DNA of 64,000 nucleotides from Planococcus sp. MSAK28401 (GTDB taxonomy: Bacteria; Bacillota; Bacilli; Bacillales_A; Planococcaceae): NCBI RefSeq assembly GCF_018283455.1, contig NZ_JAAMTH010000001.1, forward strand, positions 2,461,501 to 2,525,500, written 5' to 3'. Within the stretch, counting starts at the first letter, position 1. Each line of letters begins with the position of its first letter. The notes under the pieces are model-generated. The model had not been told where the DNA came from and searched no databases. It saw nothing but the letters and a program-made list of their open reading frames with translations. Position numbers and translations under genes: made by a program. This document shows positions 53,671 through 62,233 of this stretch, piece after piece.

Positions 53671-54287
53671 AAGCTCGCTCCTTCAAATAATAAGACTCTT
53701 GCGGGTGAGGCATCCGTGCCGATTAACTTCAATGGCGCCGCGACCATATAATAGTCGCCTTGTGCGACATCCTTCAACCGCAAACCTTCTATAATAATGA
53801 TGTTGTTCTTGAATAAAGTTTTATGTGTTGGATGGCCTTCCTGGCTTCTCTCAATGCCAAGCGCATCGGTGCCGATGCCGCGGACACCGATTTCGGCCAA
53901 ACAATTCGCTCCGTCCTGCGCCAAATACACAAACTCAAAATTAAAATGGTCGTCAAACGAATTTTGTGTTTTCAGCAGAACGAAATCATTTTTATCGATT
54001 TCAAAGCCTTCCAAATCCGCGCGTGAAATTCCGCCTGTCACCTTGGTCAAATCGACCACTTTGCAATCACCGACCAAACGCTCCAGCGGAATCGATTCAA
54101 AGGTCTCGCCGCCCGGCAGCATATGCAACGGCGCGTCAATATGCGTTCCGGTATGAACGTCCAGCTCCAACCGCGTTTCTGTTACATAGCCATCGGTTCC
54201 TTGATGGAACTTTGGCTGTTTTTCCGCCGTGTCCTTATAGACGGCCATGCCTTCAAAAATAGCACCCGTCACGTCATGTATTTTCAT
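53658..54287 (-). CDS. cyclase family protein (kynurenine-formamidase-like)
   Basis: 209 residues from the ATG at 54287 (AAAGGATG). The metal motif HTGTHIDAPLHM is intact, with GTDALGIERS later. This is the metal-dependent cyclase/formamidase family, acting on small amides or lactones. It overlaps the Cof-type gene downstream and lies just after hxlB, though a terminator separates them. Confidence 0.8.
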   Translation of the reverse strand: MKIHDVTGAIFEGMAVYKDTAEKQPKFHQGTDGYVTETRLELDVHTGTHIDAPLHMLPGGETFESIPLERLVGDCKVVDLTKVTGGISRADLEGFEIDKNDFVLLKTQNSFDDHFNFEFVYLAQDGANCLAEIGVRGIGTDALGIERSQEGHPTHKTLFKNNIIIIEGLRLKDVAQGDYYMVAAPLKLIGTDASPARVLLFEGASLCIK

Positions 54288-54369
54288 CAGATCATCCTTT
54301 CGCACTGTCCTCTATTCTATCAATTTTGCACCTCTGCGAGCGAGTTGTCCAATAGGTAAGCTTGGCATA

Positions 54370-54413
54370 AAAAATAAGCTTGAGACGGAATCGCTTCCAG
54401 ACCCAAGCTTACT
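54370..54413 (-). terminator. terminator after hxlB
   Basis: Minus strand: TAAGCTTG/CAAGCTTA with an inner GGAA/TTCC stem, then TTTTTT, 7 nt past the hxlB stop. Confidence 0.7.
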
Positions 54414-54419
54414 TCTCTG

Positions 54420-54974
54420 CTATTCCAAATTGGCGTGTGTGCCGAACATCGCATCGGCTGTAATGTCTTGCTGCTCCATATACGCCAAGACGAGCGCGTC
54501 GTACACCACCAATAGCGATTGCTCGAACAACGAACCCATTGGTTGGATGGATTTGCCGCTCGCGCCTTCCGCTTTGGCTTGCGCCGGAATGGTGAGGTGA
54601 AGATCGGCAAGCTTGCCGATCGACGATGCCGGATTAGTTGTCACGGCCGCGACCGTTGCGCCGATTGTTTTGGCTTTCTCCGTCATCGCAAGCAAACTGC
54701 CCGTTTCGCCGGAGCCCGAGCCGACGATGAACAAATCCTCTTCCTCCAAACTCGGGGTCACCGTTTCGCCGACGACATAGGCGTTCAAGCCCATATGCAC
54801 CATGCGCATGACGAACGCTTTTGCCATGAACCCCGAGCGACCGCCGCCTGCGACGAAAATCTTGTCGGCTTGCCCCATCGCAGTAACCAACCGGGAAGCT
54901 TCCGCATCACTCACTTGCCCGACTGTATGCGCAAGTTCGGCTGAAATTTCATTCATGAATCCAGAAGCGTTCAA
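54420..54974 (-). CDS. hxlB: 6-phospho-3-hexuloisomerase
   Basis: 184 residues; TTG start (54974) 1 nt after the hxlA stop codon, typical of translational coupling; an ATG six codons in is the alternative. SIS-domain isomerase: FVAGGGRSGFMAKAF and GSGSGET are the sugar-phosphate loop signatures. It converts hexulose 6-phosphate to fructose 6-phosphate in the ribulose monophosphate (RuMP) route for formaldehyde. Confidence 0.9.
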   Translation of the reverse strand: MNASGFMNEISAELAHTVGQVSDAEASRLVTAMGQADKIFVAGGGRSGFMAKAFVMRMVHMGLNAYVVGETVTPSLEEEDLFIVGSGSGETGSLLAMTEKAKTIGATVAAVTTNPASSIGKLADLHLTIPAQAKAEGASGKSIQPMGSLFEQSLLVVYDALVLAYMEQQDITADAMFGTHANLE

Positions 54975-54975
54975 T

Positions 54976-55617
54976 TTAAACCGTCACACTTTCGTTCATC
55001 AGCGCTTTGATTTTCGCCGCTTCTGATTGCTTATCGTCTTTAGACGTGATGCCGCCCCCGACGATAATCAAATCCGGCTGCGCTTTGATCACTTCCGGCA
55101 AAGTTTCAAGTTTAATGCCCCCAGCAATCGCCGTTTGCGCATTTTTCACGACGCTTTTGATGGTGCGCAAGTCTGCGAATGAATCTTTGCCTTCTGCCTG
55201 CAAATCATAGCCCGTGTGGACGCAAATATAATCCGCTCCCAGCACGTCCAGTTCAGCGGCACGTGTTTCGATGTCTTTCACAGCAATCATATCGACCAGG
55301 ATCTTCTTGCCAAGTTTCTTCGCTTCTTCCACCGCGCCTTTAATCGACGAATCTTCCGCCTGCGCAAGAATCGTCACGATGTCCGCTCCAGCAGCCGCAG
55401 CATTGCCGACTTCATAAGCCGCCGCATCCATGATTTTCACATCTGCCAATACTTCCAAGTGCGGAAACGCCTCTTTCACTTCGCGTACGGCTTTCAATCC
55501 TTCTTTATTAATGACTGGTGTGCCCAGTTCCACGATATCGATCGACCCTTCAACTTCTTTGATCAATTCGATGGCTTGTGGAATATCTACTAAATCCAAT
55601 GCTAGTTGTAATTTCAT
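54976..55617 (-). CDS. hxlA: 3-hexulose-6-phosphate synthase
   Basis: 213 residues, GGAGC site. TIM-barrel of the OMP-decarboxylase-like superfamily: LQLALDLVDI, VLADVKIMDA, HTGYDLQAEG, and VGGGITSKDD near the end. It fixes formaldehyde onto ribulose 5-phosphate. It forms an operon with hxlB. The upstream region 55618-55736 has a GTATAC palindrome at 55719-55724 that could be part of an HxlR site; this is weak. Confidence 0.92.
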   Translation of the reverse strand: MKLQLALDLVDIPQAIELIKEVEGSIDIVELGTPVINKEGLKAVREVKEAFPHLEVLADVKIMDAAAYEVGNAAAAGADIVTILAQAEDSSIKGAVEEAKKLGKKILVDMIAVKDIETRAAELDVLGADYICVHTGYDLQAEGKDSFADLRTIKSVVKNAQTAIAGGIKLETLPEVIKAQPDLIIVGGGITSKDDKQSEAAKIKALMNESVTV

Positions 55618-55736
55618 CTATGTGTAGCTCCTCATATGCGTATTTTGATGCTCCCCAAGTGTAAGTCCTGCCCTGCATCTTGGGAAGTACGCACTTTAAC
55701 CGCACATACAGACAAAAAGTATACCGTCACGTGTGA

Positions 55737-55822
55737 AATTGTGTGGTGCACAGGGACGAACGGACAATCAAATGCCGCTGCGACGGGGTTTCGGCCCGTC
55801 AAATTGTGTGGTGCACAGGGAC
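55737..55822 (+). repeat. paired-core repeat unit R11 (type A)
   Basis: Cores at 55737 and 55802, 65 bp apart. The insert can form a GACGGG/CCCGTC hairpin. It lies upstream of hxlA and 22 nt before R12. Confidence 0.92.
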
Positions 55823-55844
55823 AAGCAAGAATACTCCCCGTCGA

Positions 55845-55952
55845 AATTGTGTGGCGCACAGGGACGCAAACCACCATCCTCAACACAAAAACCGCATCCC
55901 GGCGCCATTTCGGCCACCGGGATGCGGTTTGAATTGTGTGGTGCACAGGGAC
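55845..55952 (+). repeat. paired-core repeat unit R12 (type B, with terminator)
   Basis: Cores at 55845 and 55932, 87 bp apart, with the hairpin ACCGCATCCCGG/CCGGGATGCGGT and a minus-strand T tract. It ends 2 nt from the mtlD stop codon and probably terminates the mannitol operon. Confidence 0.93.
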
Positions 55953-55954
55953 AA

Positions 55955-57160
55955 CTACTTCTTCATCGCCCCATACTGGCGCACAACTTCTTTCGCCAGT
56001 TCGCTGTCGGCTTCGAGTCCGCTGACTTCTGTCAATACGCGCTCCGGCCCGCCTTGTGCGATCATTTCCTGGATTTTCACCGCTTCTTCGTCTTCTGCAT
56101 AATCGAACAACAACGCTGCCGCGATCGCTTTCGCGAGATGCGAATACGCTAATCCTGCTTTTTGCGCTTGCACGGCCGGGCGCACGAGGCGGTCTTCCGG
56201 CCCGAGTTTGCGGATCGGCGCGCGGCCGACGCGCGTGACGCCGTCGTTCAAATAGCTGTTTTTAAAGCGTTCGATGTTTTTATCGATATACGCGAGGTGT
56301 TCGTTTTCGTCCAAGCCGTATTGTTTCACGAGGTACGCCCCGGTCTCTTTCAAGGTTTCCCGCACTTCCTGCTCGATTTTCGGATCATCCAAAGTTTCAT
56401 CAATCGTCGTTTTGCCCGCGAGATAGCCGTAATACGCGATAACCGCATGCCCCGTATTGACCGTGAACAGCTTGCGTTCGATAAACGGCGCCAAGTCGTC
56501 GACAATCGTCATGCCGGAAACGTGAGGAATGTCTTCAGTCGTCTCGACAACCCATTCGTAATATGGCTCGACCAAGACATCAAGCGAATGGCCTTCCTGG
56601 ATCGGTACGATGCGGTCGACTGCCGAATTAAAGAAATACACTTTCCCCGCGAGATCCGCTTTCGCTTCGTCGCTCAAATGGCTTAAAATATGCCCTTTCA
56701 AAATATCGGTCGCGCCGATCTGGTTTTCACAGGCAATGATGTATAATTTTTCCGAACCCGCGCTCATGTCCGTCGCCACATCCAAATCAGACGCCGGCAC
56801 CAAATCCGGTCCCGTCGCCAAATTGCCTTTGACGCGCGCTTCGATTCCACGCGCGATCAACGGCGCGATGCGCGGCAAGATGTTCGGCCCGATCGCCGTC
56901 GTCAAATACGTCGCTTCCATGATCTTCGCAATGACTGCGTCTTCGTCTTTCATATTATTAATCCCCGACACATTCTCCACCAAGACGCTCTCTTCTCTCT
57001 CCTGCGCCATGTTGACGCGGTACTGGCCTTGTTCGTTCAACCCGTCGATGACTTGTTCCGCCACATCGACGAAACTCACGTGATAGCCGGATTCCGAGAA
57101 CAACGCCCCGATAAACCCTCTGCCGATATTTCCTGCTCCAAAATGGATCGCTTGTTTCAT
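55955..57160 (-). CDS. mtlD: mannitol-1-phosphate 5-dehydrogenase
   Basis: 401 residues, AAGGAATG site. IHFGAGNIGRGFIG at the N-terminus binds NAD; KVYFFNSAVDRIVP and NTGHAVIAYYGYLAG are typical of MtlD. It oxidises mannitol 1-phosphate, made by the PTS, to fructose 6-phosphate. It is 6 nt behind mtlR, the last gene of the mannitol operon. Repeat R12 abuts its stop. Confidence 0.93.
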   Translation of the reverse strand: MKQAIHFGAGNIGRGFIGALFSESGYHVSFVDVAEQVIDGLNEQGQYRVNMAQEREESVLVENVSGINNMKDEDAVIAKIMEATYLTTAIGPNILPRIAPLIARGIEARVKGNLATGPDLVPASDLDVATDMSAGSEKLYIIACENQIGATDILKGHILSHLSDEAKADLAGKVYFFNSAVDRIVPIQEGHSLDVLVEPYYEWVVETTEDIPHVSGMTIVDDLAPFIERKLFTVNTGHAVIAYYGYLAGKTTIDETLDDPKIEQEVRETLKETGAYLVKQYGLDENEHLAYIDKNIERFKNSYLNDGVTRVGRAPIRKLGPEDRLVRPAVQAQKAGLAYSHLAKAIAAALLFDYAEDEEAVKIQEMIAQGGPERVLTEVSGLEADSELAKEVVRQYGAMKK

Positions 57161-57166
57161 TTCGAA

Positions 57167-59242
57167 TCATTCCTTCATCAAATTATTTTGTAAGTATTCG
57201 TAAAACAACTCTTCCAACTTGCCGCGGATGACGCCTTCATTCGACGACGAAAAAATCATCATCGCGGCTTCGCTTTCAATCAGGCTCGAACTAATCAAGC
57301 TCATGATTTCCTGTTCGCGCTCGCTTAATTCCAGCGGCGTCAGCATCAACAACAAATTCGTCATCTGCACGTCGCGGCCGTCCATCCCTTTAACCGCACT
57401 CGGCGTATCCAAATGCACCACTTGGAACATCAACTGACCTACCGATTCATCTCGGCAATGAAACAGCGCCATATTGGTCCCCGGAATCCCGAGGCCGCCT
57501 TTCGTTTCGCGGTCTTTTAATTGCCGCAAGGTGCTCGCCGCATCCAGCAAACCGCCGGACTCCATCCCGTCCAATACATCCGAGAGCACCTGCCAATAAT
57601 CGGTGCCGCGCATTTTCACGACCCCGAAATGCTCGAGTATCGCTTCCATGCCAGTTTGCACTTGCTTGATGTCGAGCAGCAAGCGCCGGAGATCCGGCCG
57701 GTGTTTCCTGCCGACTTCACTCAAATCGTCCGCCGGCAAATACTGCTTGTTGCGCGTCACTTTCTGGATATTGTGCTGCAAGTAATTTTCGATATGGCTG
57801 ATGTCCTGATCGTTCAAAAGTGGACTCACCATCAAATAATCCACATCGGTCACCGGCAGGCGGATCGTCGAAATGACCAAATCGTAGTCCTCAAAATTCG
57901 CCGTCTGGAAATCGTGAATCGACAAAATCTTCACCGTATCGATTTCCGGCAGCTCTTTTTGGATGCGGCTCGCGAGCATTTTCGACGTGCCGATGCCGGT
58001 CGGGCACACAACGACTGCGTCGATCTGCACGCGCTCTTCATTCATCAATAAGGCCGATCCGAAATGAAGCACGATAAATGCCACTTCATCCGCCGAGAAC
58101 TCGAGGTCGTCAAACTCCGTCTCTAAAGTCTGCTTGACCGCGAGAAACAGCATCGGGTATTTTTTCTTGATCTCGTCCGTCAACGGGTTGAACGATTCGA
58201 GCTTTTGCTTGAGACGGAAAATGAGCGGCTCCATATGCGCAAGCAAGCCTTGGTACAAGGAGAAATCCTTCGTCAAATCAACGCCTAGCTGCGCCGACAC
58301 ATCGCGAATCATGTTTTTGACGAGCTTCCCAAGCAGCACACTATCGTAATACAGCACGTTCGAGGCCTGGATTTTCGAGCCCTTCAATACCACTGCGAGA
58401 AACTCGATATCGCGCTCCGTCAACTCCACGCCAAGATGTGCATGCAAATCTTCACAAATTGCTTCGATGACGTGGTACTCACCGTTCGGCTCACCCACCG
58501 GCTCTTGCGCCTCCAGCAATAAGCCATTCTCGGTGCGCTGCAGCGCCAACGCGAGATGCACGACCAATCCCGTATAATCACTGTCCGCCAAACGAATCTG
58601 CTCGTCGCTGATGTGTTCGCCGACCAATTTATTCGCCGCCGCGAGATAGTCCGGTTTGAAATAGCCGAGCACTTTTTCGTCCTGGGTCTTGCCCCGCTGC
58701 AAATAATACAGGCTTTCAATGAGCTCTTCGTAGAAATGAATGAGGAAATACGCCGCCAGCGCATGGCGTTTATGCGCTTCCGCCCCATCCACTTCCACGC
58801 CGACACCGCGCTGCCTGGACAAGGTGACCGAGAACTTGCGCAGCCAATTGCCAAGCTCGTCCAAATAGGAAGTCAGCGTCGTCGTGCTGATCCCGAGTTG
58901 ATTCGACAGCACCTGCTTTTTAAAAAACGCGCCTTCTTCCATTAAGATGACCAATAAGCGCAGCTTTTTCTCCTCTGGCGTCGCTTCCGGTGCGCTCGAT
59001 GCCGCAAGTTTCTGCATCAGCCGGTAGATTTTCTCGTTATTGCCATCAATAAACAGCGCATCCGCCGCATTGCGCTTCATCCCGAGCCCAAACTGCTCCA
59101 AAAGCTTATCCACCGATTTCAAATCCCGCTGAATCGTCCGCGCGCTGACGTCGAGATACGTCGCCAAGGAATTGACCGTATGCTTCGCCGACATCCGCGT
59201 CACCAGCTCAATAATCGACTTTTCCCTAACCGTGACAAACAT
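57167..59242 (-). CDS. mtlR: MtlR-type PTS-regulated transcription activator
   Basis: 691 residues. N-terminal helix-turn-helix domains (HTVNSLATYLDVSARTIQRD; GISTTTLTSYLDELG), two PRD domains, an EIIB(Gat)-like domain (VVVCPTGIGTSKML) and a C-terminal EIIA-like domain. PTS phosphorylation of PRD and EIIB sites tunes its activity on the mannitol promoter. It lies between mtlA and mtlD; a 574-bp gap with dispersed repeats and a terminator separates it from mtlA, so read-through may be partial. Confidence 0.9.
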   Translation of the reverse strand: MFVTVREKSIIELVTRMSAKHTVNSLATYLDVSARTIQRDLKSVDKLLEQFGLGMKRNAADALFIDGNNEKIYRLMQKLAASSAPEATPEEKKLRLLVILMEEGAFFKKQVLSNQLGISTTTLTSYLDELGNWLRKFSVTLSRQRGVGVEVDGAEAHKRHALAAYFLIHFYEELIESLYYLQRGKTQDEKVLGYFKPDYLAAANKLVGEHISDEQIRLADSDYTGLVVHLALALQRTENGLLLEAQEPVGEPNGEYHVIEAICEDLHAHLGVELTERDIEFLAVVLKGSKIQASNVLYYDSVLLGKLVKNMIRDVSAQLGVDLTKDFSLYQGLLAHMEPLIFRLKQKLESFNPLTDEIKKKYPMLFLAVKQTLETEFDDLEFSADEVAFIVLHFGSALLMNEERVQIDAVVVCPTGIGTSKMLASRIQKELPEIDTVKILSIHDFQTANFEDYDLVISTIRLPVTDVDYLMVSPLLNDQDISHIENYLQHNIQKVTRNKQYLPADDLSEVGRKHRPDLRRLLLDIKQVQTGMEAILEHFGVVKMRGTDYWQVLSDVLDGMESGGLLDAASTLRQLKDRETKGGLGIPGTNMALFHCRDESVGQLMFQVVHLDTPSAVKGMDGRDVQMTNLLLMLTPLELSEREQEIMSLISSSLIESEAAMMIFSSSNEGVIRGKLEELFYEYLQNNLMKE

Positions 59243-59311
59243 CCCCTCACCTACTCCCTTGTCACCTTTCGTTAATGAAGACTTTGTAAAATAAAATACT
59301 GAGTCATAAAC

Positions 59312-59395
59312 CGTGTTTTCCGAAGCTTACCGTAGCCAGGAATCGAGCGGACGCTTCTCCAAACACCTGATTAATTCACTGATCATTCTTCCTAT
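59312..59395. repeat. structured intergenic element, deleted form
   Basis: Matches the outer parts of 31380-31600 (GTGTTTTCCGAAGCTTA...CGGACGCTTCTCCAAACAC) but lacks its whole GC-rich centre of about 140 bp. It looks like a deletion derivative of the same family. Confidence 0.5.
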
Positions 59396-59529
59396 GGCTA
59401 GAAAAACTTATTAACGTACTATCTTCATTTTCTCACTACTATCCACATTCCGCAAAACAGCTAGCCTCTCATAATACTTATATTGAACTCATTCTCGGTA
59501 TTCTGAAGATGGCTTTAAGTACCATAACC

Positions 59530-59730
59530 CGATGAAAAATGGAGCAAACCTGCGGAGCAAAAAGTACTGCTCCTACAGCGCTGCGCACTGCGTCACAAAG
59601 GTATTGCCCTCGCAAGCTTCGACAATACCTTGCCTGCGGGAAAGCGAGAAAGGCGAGACCCCGCAAGAAGCGCAGCTTCTGAGGAGGCTTGTCGCTCGCC
59701 CGCGGCAAGCGCAGCAGGTTTGCGGAATGT
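59530..59730. repeat. structured intergenic element, inverted copy
   Basis: Minus-strand version of the 31.4-kb element: the AAGCCTCCTCAG...TTGCGGGGTCTC part, then hairpins AAGGTATTG/CAATACCTT (59598-59631) and CAGTGC-GCA-GCGCTG (59576-59590). The stem bases differ from the 31.4-kb copy, yet pairing is kept. It lies in the mtlA-mtlR gap. Confidence 0.6.
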
Positions 59731-59772
59731 GTTAATTGAAATACTTAACTAAGTTCTTATAAACCAAAGAAA

Positions 59773-59806
59773 TAGCACAAAAAGGCAGGATCTCCCCTGC
59801 CTTTTC
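59773..59806 (-). terminator. terminator after mtlA
   Basis: Stem AAAAGGCAGG/CCTGCCTTTT with a 6-nt loop, 12 nt past the mtlA stop; a short T tract follows on the minus strand. Confidence 0.75.
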
Positions 59807-59816
59807 GTGGTGTAAT

Positions 59817-61760
59817 TTATTTACTGTTCAAGATGTCGAGCAGTTCTTTAGAAGATTTCGCGGCGACGAGTTCGTTGACGTTCGACTGCTCGGCGCAGAT
59901 GACCGCGATGCCTGACAGGATCTCTAGGTGCGTGCCGTCTTTGCCAGCGATGGCGAAGATCAATTTCGCTTTCTCTCCGTCAAAATCTACCCCGTCCGGA
60001 ACTTGGACAACCGTGAAGCCGGATTTGATAACCGCTTTTTTCGCTTCTTCGGTGCCGTGCGGGATCGCGACATCATTACCCATATAGGTCGTCGTGATTT
60101 CTTCGCGCTTCAACATTTCATCGACATACGATGGTTCCACGTATCCTGCTTTCACAAGTGCATCACCTGCGAAGCGGATTGCTTCTTCTTTATTGCGGAA
60201 GCGTTTATTGATGAAAATATTGTCTTCTGTGAGTAGTGGAGCGTCGCCTTCATCGCCAGTCGCTGCGTTCGCTTCGCTGTCGTCGACCAATTCACTCTGC
60301 TCTTCTGTCACACCGTGTTTCATGCGCTCGATCAAGCGGTCGTATTCCGGGCTCGACAAGAAGTTATCGACCGAGATATGGTATGCATCCGGGCGTTTGT
60401 CTTTTGCACGCGGCGTCAATTTATCCTGCGTGATGATGATTTGCGAATCGGCAGGGATGGACGAAATCGCGCTATTGGTGACTTTGATGTGCATGCCCGC
60501 TTCTTTTACTTTCTTACTCAAAAGCGAGGCTCCCATTGCGCTCGACCCCATCCCCGCGTCACACGCAAAGACGATTTTTTGGACATCGTCCGGGAACGTG
60601 CCAGCTGTAGAAGCCGTTCCTGCAGCTCCAGCGCTAGCGCCAAGTGCGCCGGCAACCGAGCTCTTCTTGCCTTTCATTTCTTCCATGCGTTTCGTTGCAG
60701 CTTCGACGTCTTCATCAGATGCTGTGTCTTTGCTGCGCTTCAACACGACCGCTGAAATTAAGAACGATACAGTCGCTGCAACCAAAATCGCCGTGAAGTT
60801 TGCGACATACGCCATGCCTTCAGGCGGTGTGACCGCTGCGATGGCGAAGATACTGCCTGGTGATGCCGGCGCAACCAAGCCGCCGCCCATCAAGACCAAC
60901 GTGAAGACGCCGCTCATGCCGCCAAGGATGACGGACAATAAAAGCATCGGTTTCATTAACACGTACGGGAAGTAAATCTCGTGGATCCCGCCGAGGAATT
61001 GGATGATAATCGCACCAGGTGCCGATTGTTTCGCAATGCCTTTGCCGAAGAACATGAACGCGAGCAAGACGCCAAGACCAGGTCCTGGGTTCGCTTCAAG
61101 CAAGAACAGAACCGAACGGCCCGCTTGCTGCACTTGCTCAAGCCCAAGCGGCGTCAGGATGCCGTGGTTGATTGCGTTATTGAGGAATAAAATTTTCCCC
61201 GGTTCGATCAAAATACTGGTTAATGGAAGCAAGCCTGTTTCAAGCAACCAGTCAACGCCCGCGACCAATACTTGCGTCAATGCGCTAACGGCCGGCCCGA
61301 TACCCAGGAAAGCCAGTAGCGCAAGTGCGCCGCCGAGGATCCCGGCTGAGAAGTTATTGACGAGCATCTCAAAACCGGAGCGGATCTTGCCTTCGATCAA
61401 ACGGTCAAACTGCTTGATGACCCAAGCCGCAAGCGGACCCATGATCATCGCGCCGAGGAACATCGGTGTATCCGGTGCCCCGACGATAACCCCCATCGTG
61501 GCGATCGCACCAATCACGCCGCCTCGCTGGTCGTGCACAAGCTTACCGCCCGTATAACCGATCAATAGCGGAAGCAAATACGTAATCATCGGACCGACGA
61601 GTGACGCGAATTCCTCGTTCGGGAAAAAGCCCGTTGGAATAAATAATGCCGTAATGAGCCCCCAGGCGATAAACGCGCCGATATTCGGCATGACCATCGA
61701 ACTGAGGAAGTTACCAAACTTCTGGACATTCACTTTAGCGCTCGAACGTTCACGTTCCAT
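59817..61760 (-). CDS. mtlA: mannitol-specific PTS EIICBA
   Basis: 647 residues from the ATG at 61760, 9 nt after AAGGAGG; the ATG at 61769 is directly on the site. EIIC (about 15-340, with GGIHEIYFPY near 260), EIIB with the phospho-Cys400 in FACDAGMGSSAMG, a linker, then EIIA with His568 in VAIPHGTEE. It takes up and phosphorylates mannitol at the membrane. A cre site overlaps its promoter, so glucose repression is expected. Confidence 0.94.
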   Translation of the reverse strand: MERERSSAKVNVQKFGNFLSSMVMPNIGAFIAWGLITALFIPTGFFPNEEFASLVGPMITYLLPLLIGYTGGKLVHDQRGGVIGAIATMGVIVGAPDTPMFLGAMIMGPLAAWVIKQFDRLIEGKIRSGFEMLVNNFSAGILGGALALLAFLGIGPAVSALTQVLVAGVDWLLETGLLPLTSILIEPGKILFLNNAINHGILTPLGLEQVQQAGRSVLFLLEANPGPGLGVLLAFMFFGKGIAKQSAPGAIIIQFLGGIHEIYFPYVLMKPMLLLSVILGGMSGVFTLVLMGGGLVAPASPGSIFAIAAVTPPEGMAYVANFTAILVAATVSFLISAVVLKRSKDTASDEDVEAATKRMEEMKGKKSSVAGALGASAGAAGTASTAGTFPDDVQKIVFACDAGMGSSAMGASLLSKKVKEAGMHIKVTNSAISSIPADSQIIITQDKLTPRAKDKRPDAYHISVDNFLSSPEYDRLIERMKHGVTEEQSELVDDSEANAATGDEGDAPLLTEDNIFINKRFRNKEEAIRFAGDALVKAGYVEPSYVDEMLKREEITTTYMGNDVAIPHGTEEAKKAVIKSGFTVVQVPDGVDFDGEKAKLIFAIAGKDGTHLEILSGIAVICAEQSNVNELVAAKSSKELLDILNSK

Positions 61761-61821
61761 TCCTTTCATCCTCCTTCTATTGGGCTCTTGCCCTTGTGCT
61801 GTGTTTGTTTTGTTAATTCAG

Positions 61822-61850
61822 ATTATACGCTCTTTGTGTAAGCGCATTCA
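61822..61850 (-). promoter_or_regulatory. mtl promoter with overlapping cre site
   Basis: Minus-strand -10 TATAAT at 61822-61827. TGTAAGCGCATTCA (61837-61850) matches 12 of 14 positions of the best cre sequence and lies over the -35 region, consistent with CcpA repression. Confidence 0.75.
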
Positions 61851-61906
61851 ATCTAATGAAAAACCAACTTTGTCGCCGCTGTCCGGACAAGGCTGTCGTT
61901 GCCGTA

Positions 61907-61992
61907 AATTGTGTGGCGCACAGGGACGAACCAAGAGCGGAATCCTGCTACAGCGCGAATGTGATACGCCAAATTGTGTGGTGCACAGGGAC
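61907..61992 (+). repeat. paired-core repeat unit R13 (type A)
   Basis: Cores at 61907 (loop GCG) and 61972 (loop GTG), 65 bp apart, between the divergent mtlA and ptsH promoters, 18 nt before R14. Confidence 0.92.
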
Positions 61993-62010
61993 CGCTCAAA
62001 ACGTCCAGCG

Positions 62011-62096
62011 AATTGTGTGGCGCACAGGGACGAACAAGCACCAAAACCCCGCCACAACGCCATTTCCACGCCCCGAATTGTGCCGTGCACAGGGAC
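62011..62096 (+). repeat. paired-core repeat unit R14 (type A)
   Basis: Cores at 62011 and 62076 (the latter the GTGCCGTGCAC variant), 65 bp apart; the insert is almost that of R4. It is the rightmost unit in the window; 62097-62233 before ptsH shows only the ribosome site. Confidence 0.92.
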
Positions 62097-62233
62097 ATGT
62101 CGCCGCCTCAACGACAACCCTGTCGTTTTTGATCCCACCTTCAAACGGCGCCCTGCTATGCAATTTCCACAGAAACTGTCATAATGGAGGGTGAATTCGC
62201 TTACATCTCACCCACCCTAAGGAGGAATTATTC

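Noticed and set aside
43659..62096. The regularly spaced 21-nt cores as a CRISPR array
   Set aside because: Cores occur in isolated pairs spread over 20 kb, inserts are conserved between units rather than unique, orientation changes once, and no cas gene is present.
43760..62144. Many short open frames containing CAPHNS, CATQF or VVHRD-like segments
   Set aside because: These are translations of the repeat core in various frames; they lack ribosome sites and end within the units.
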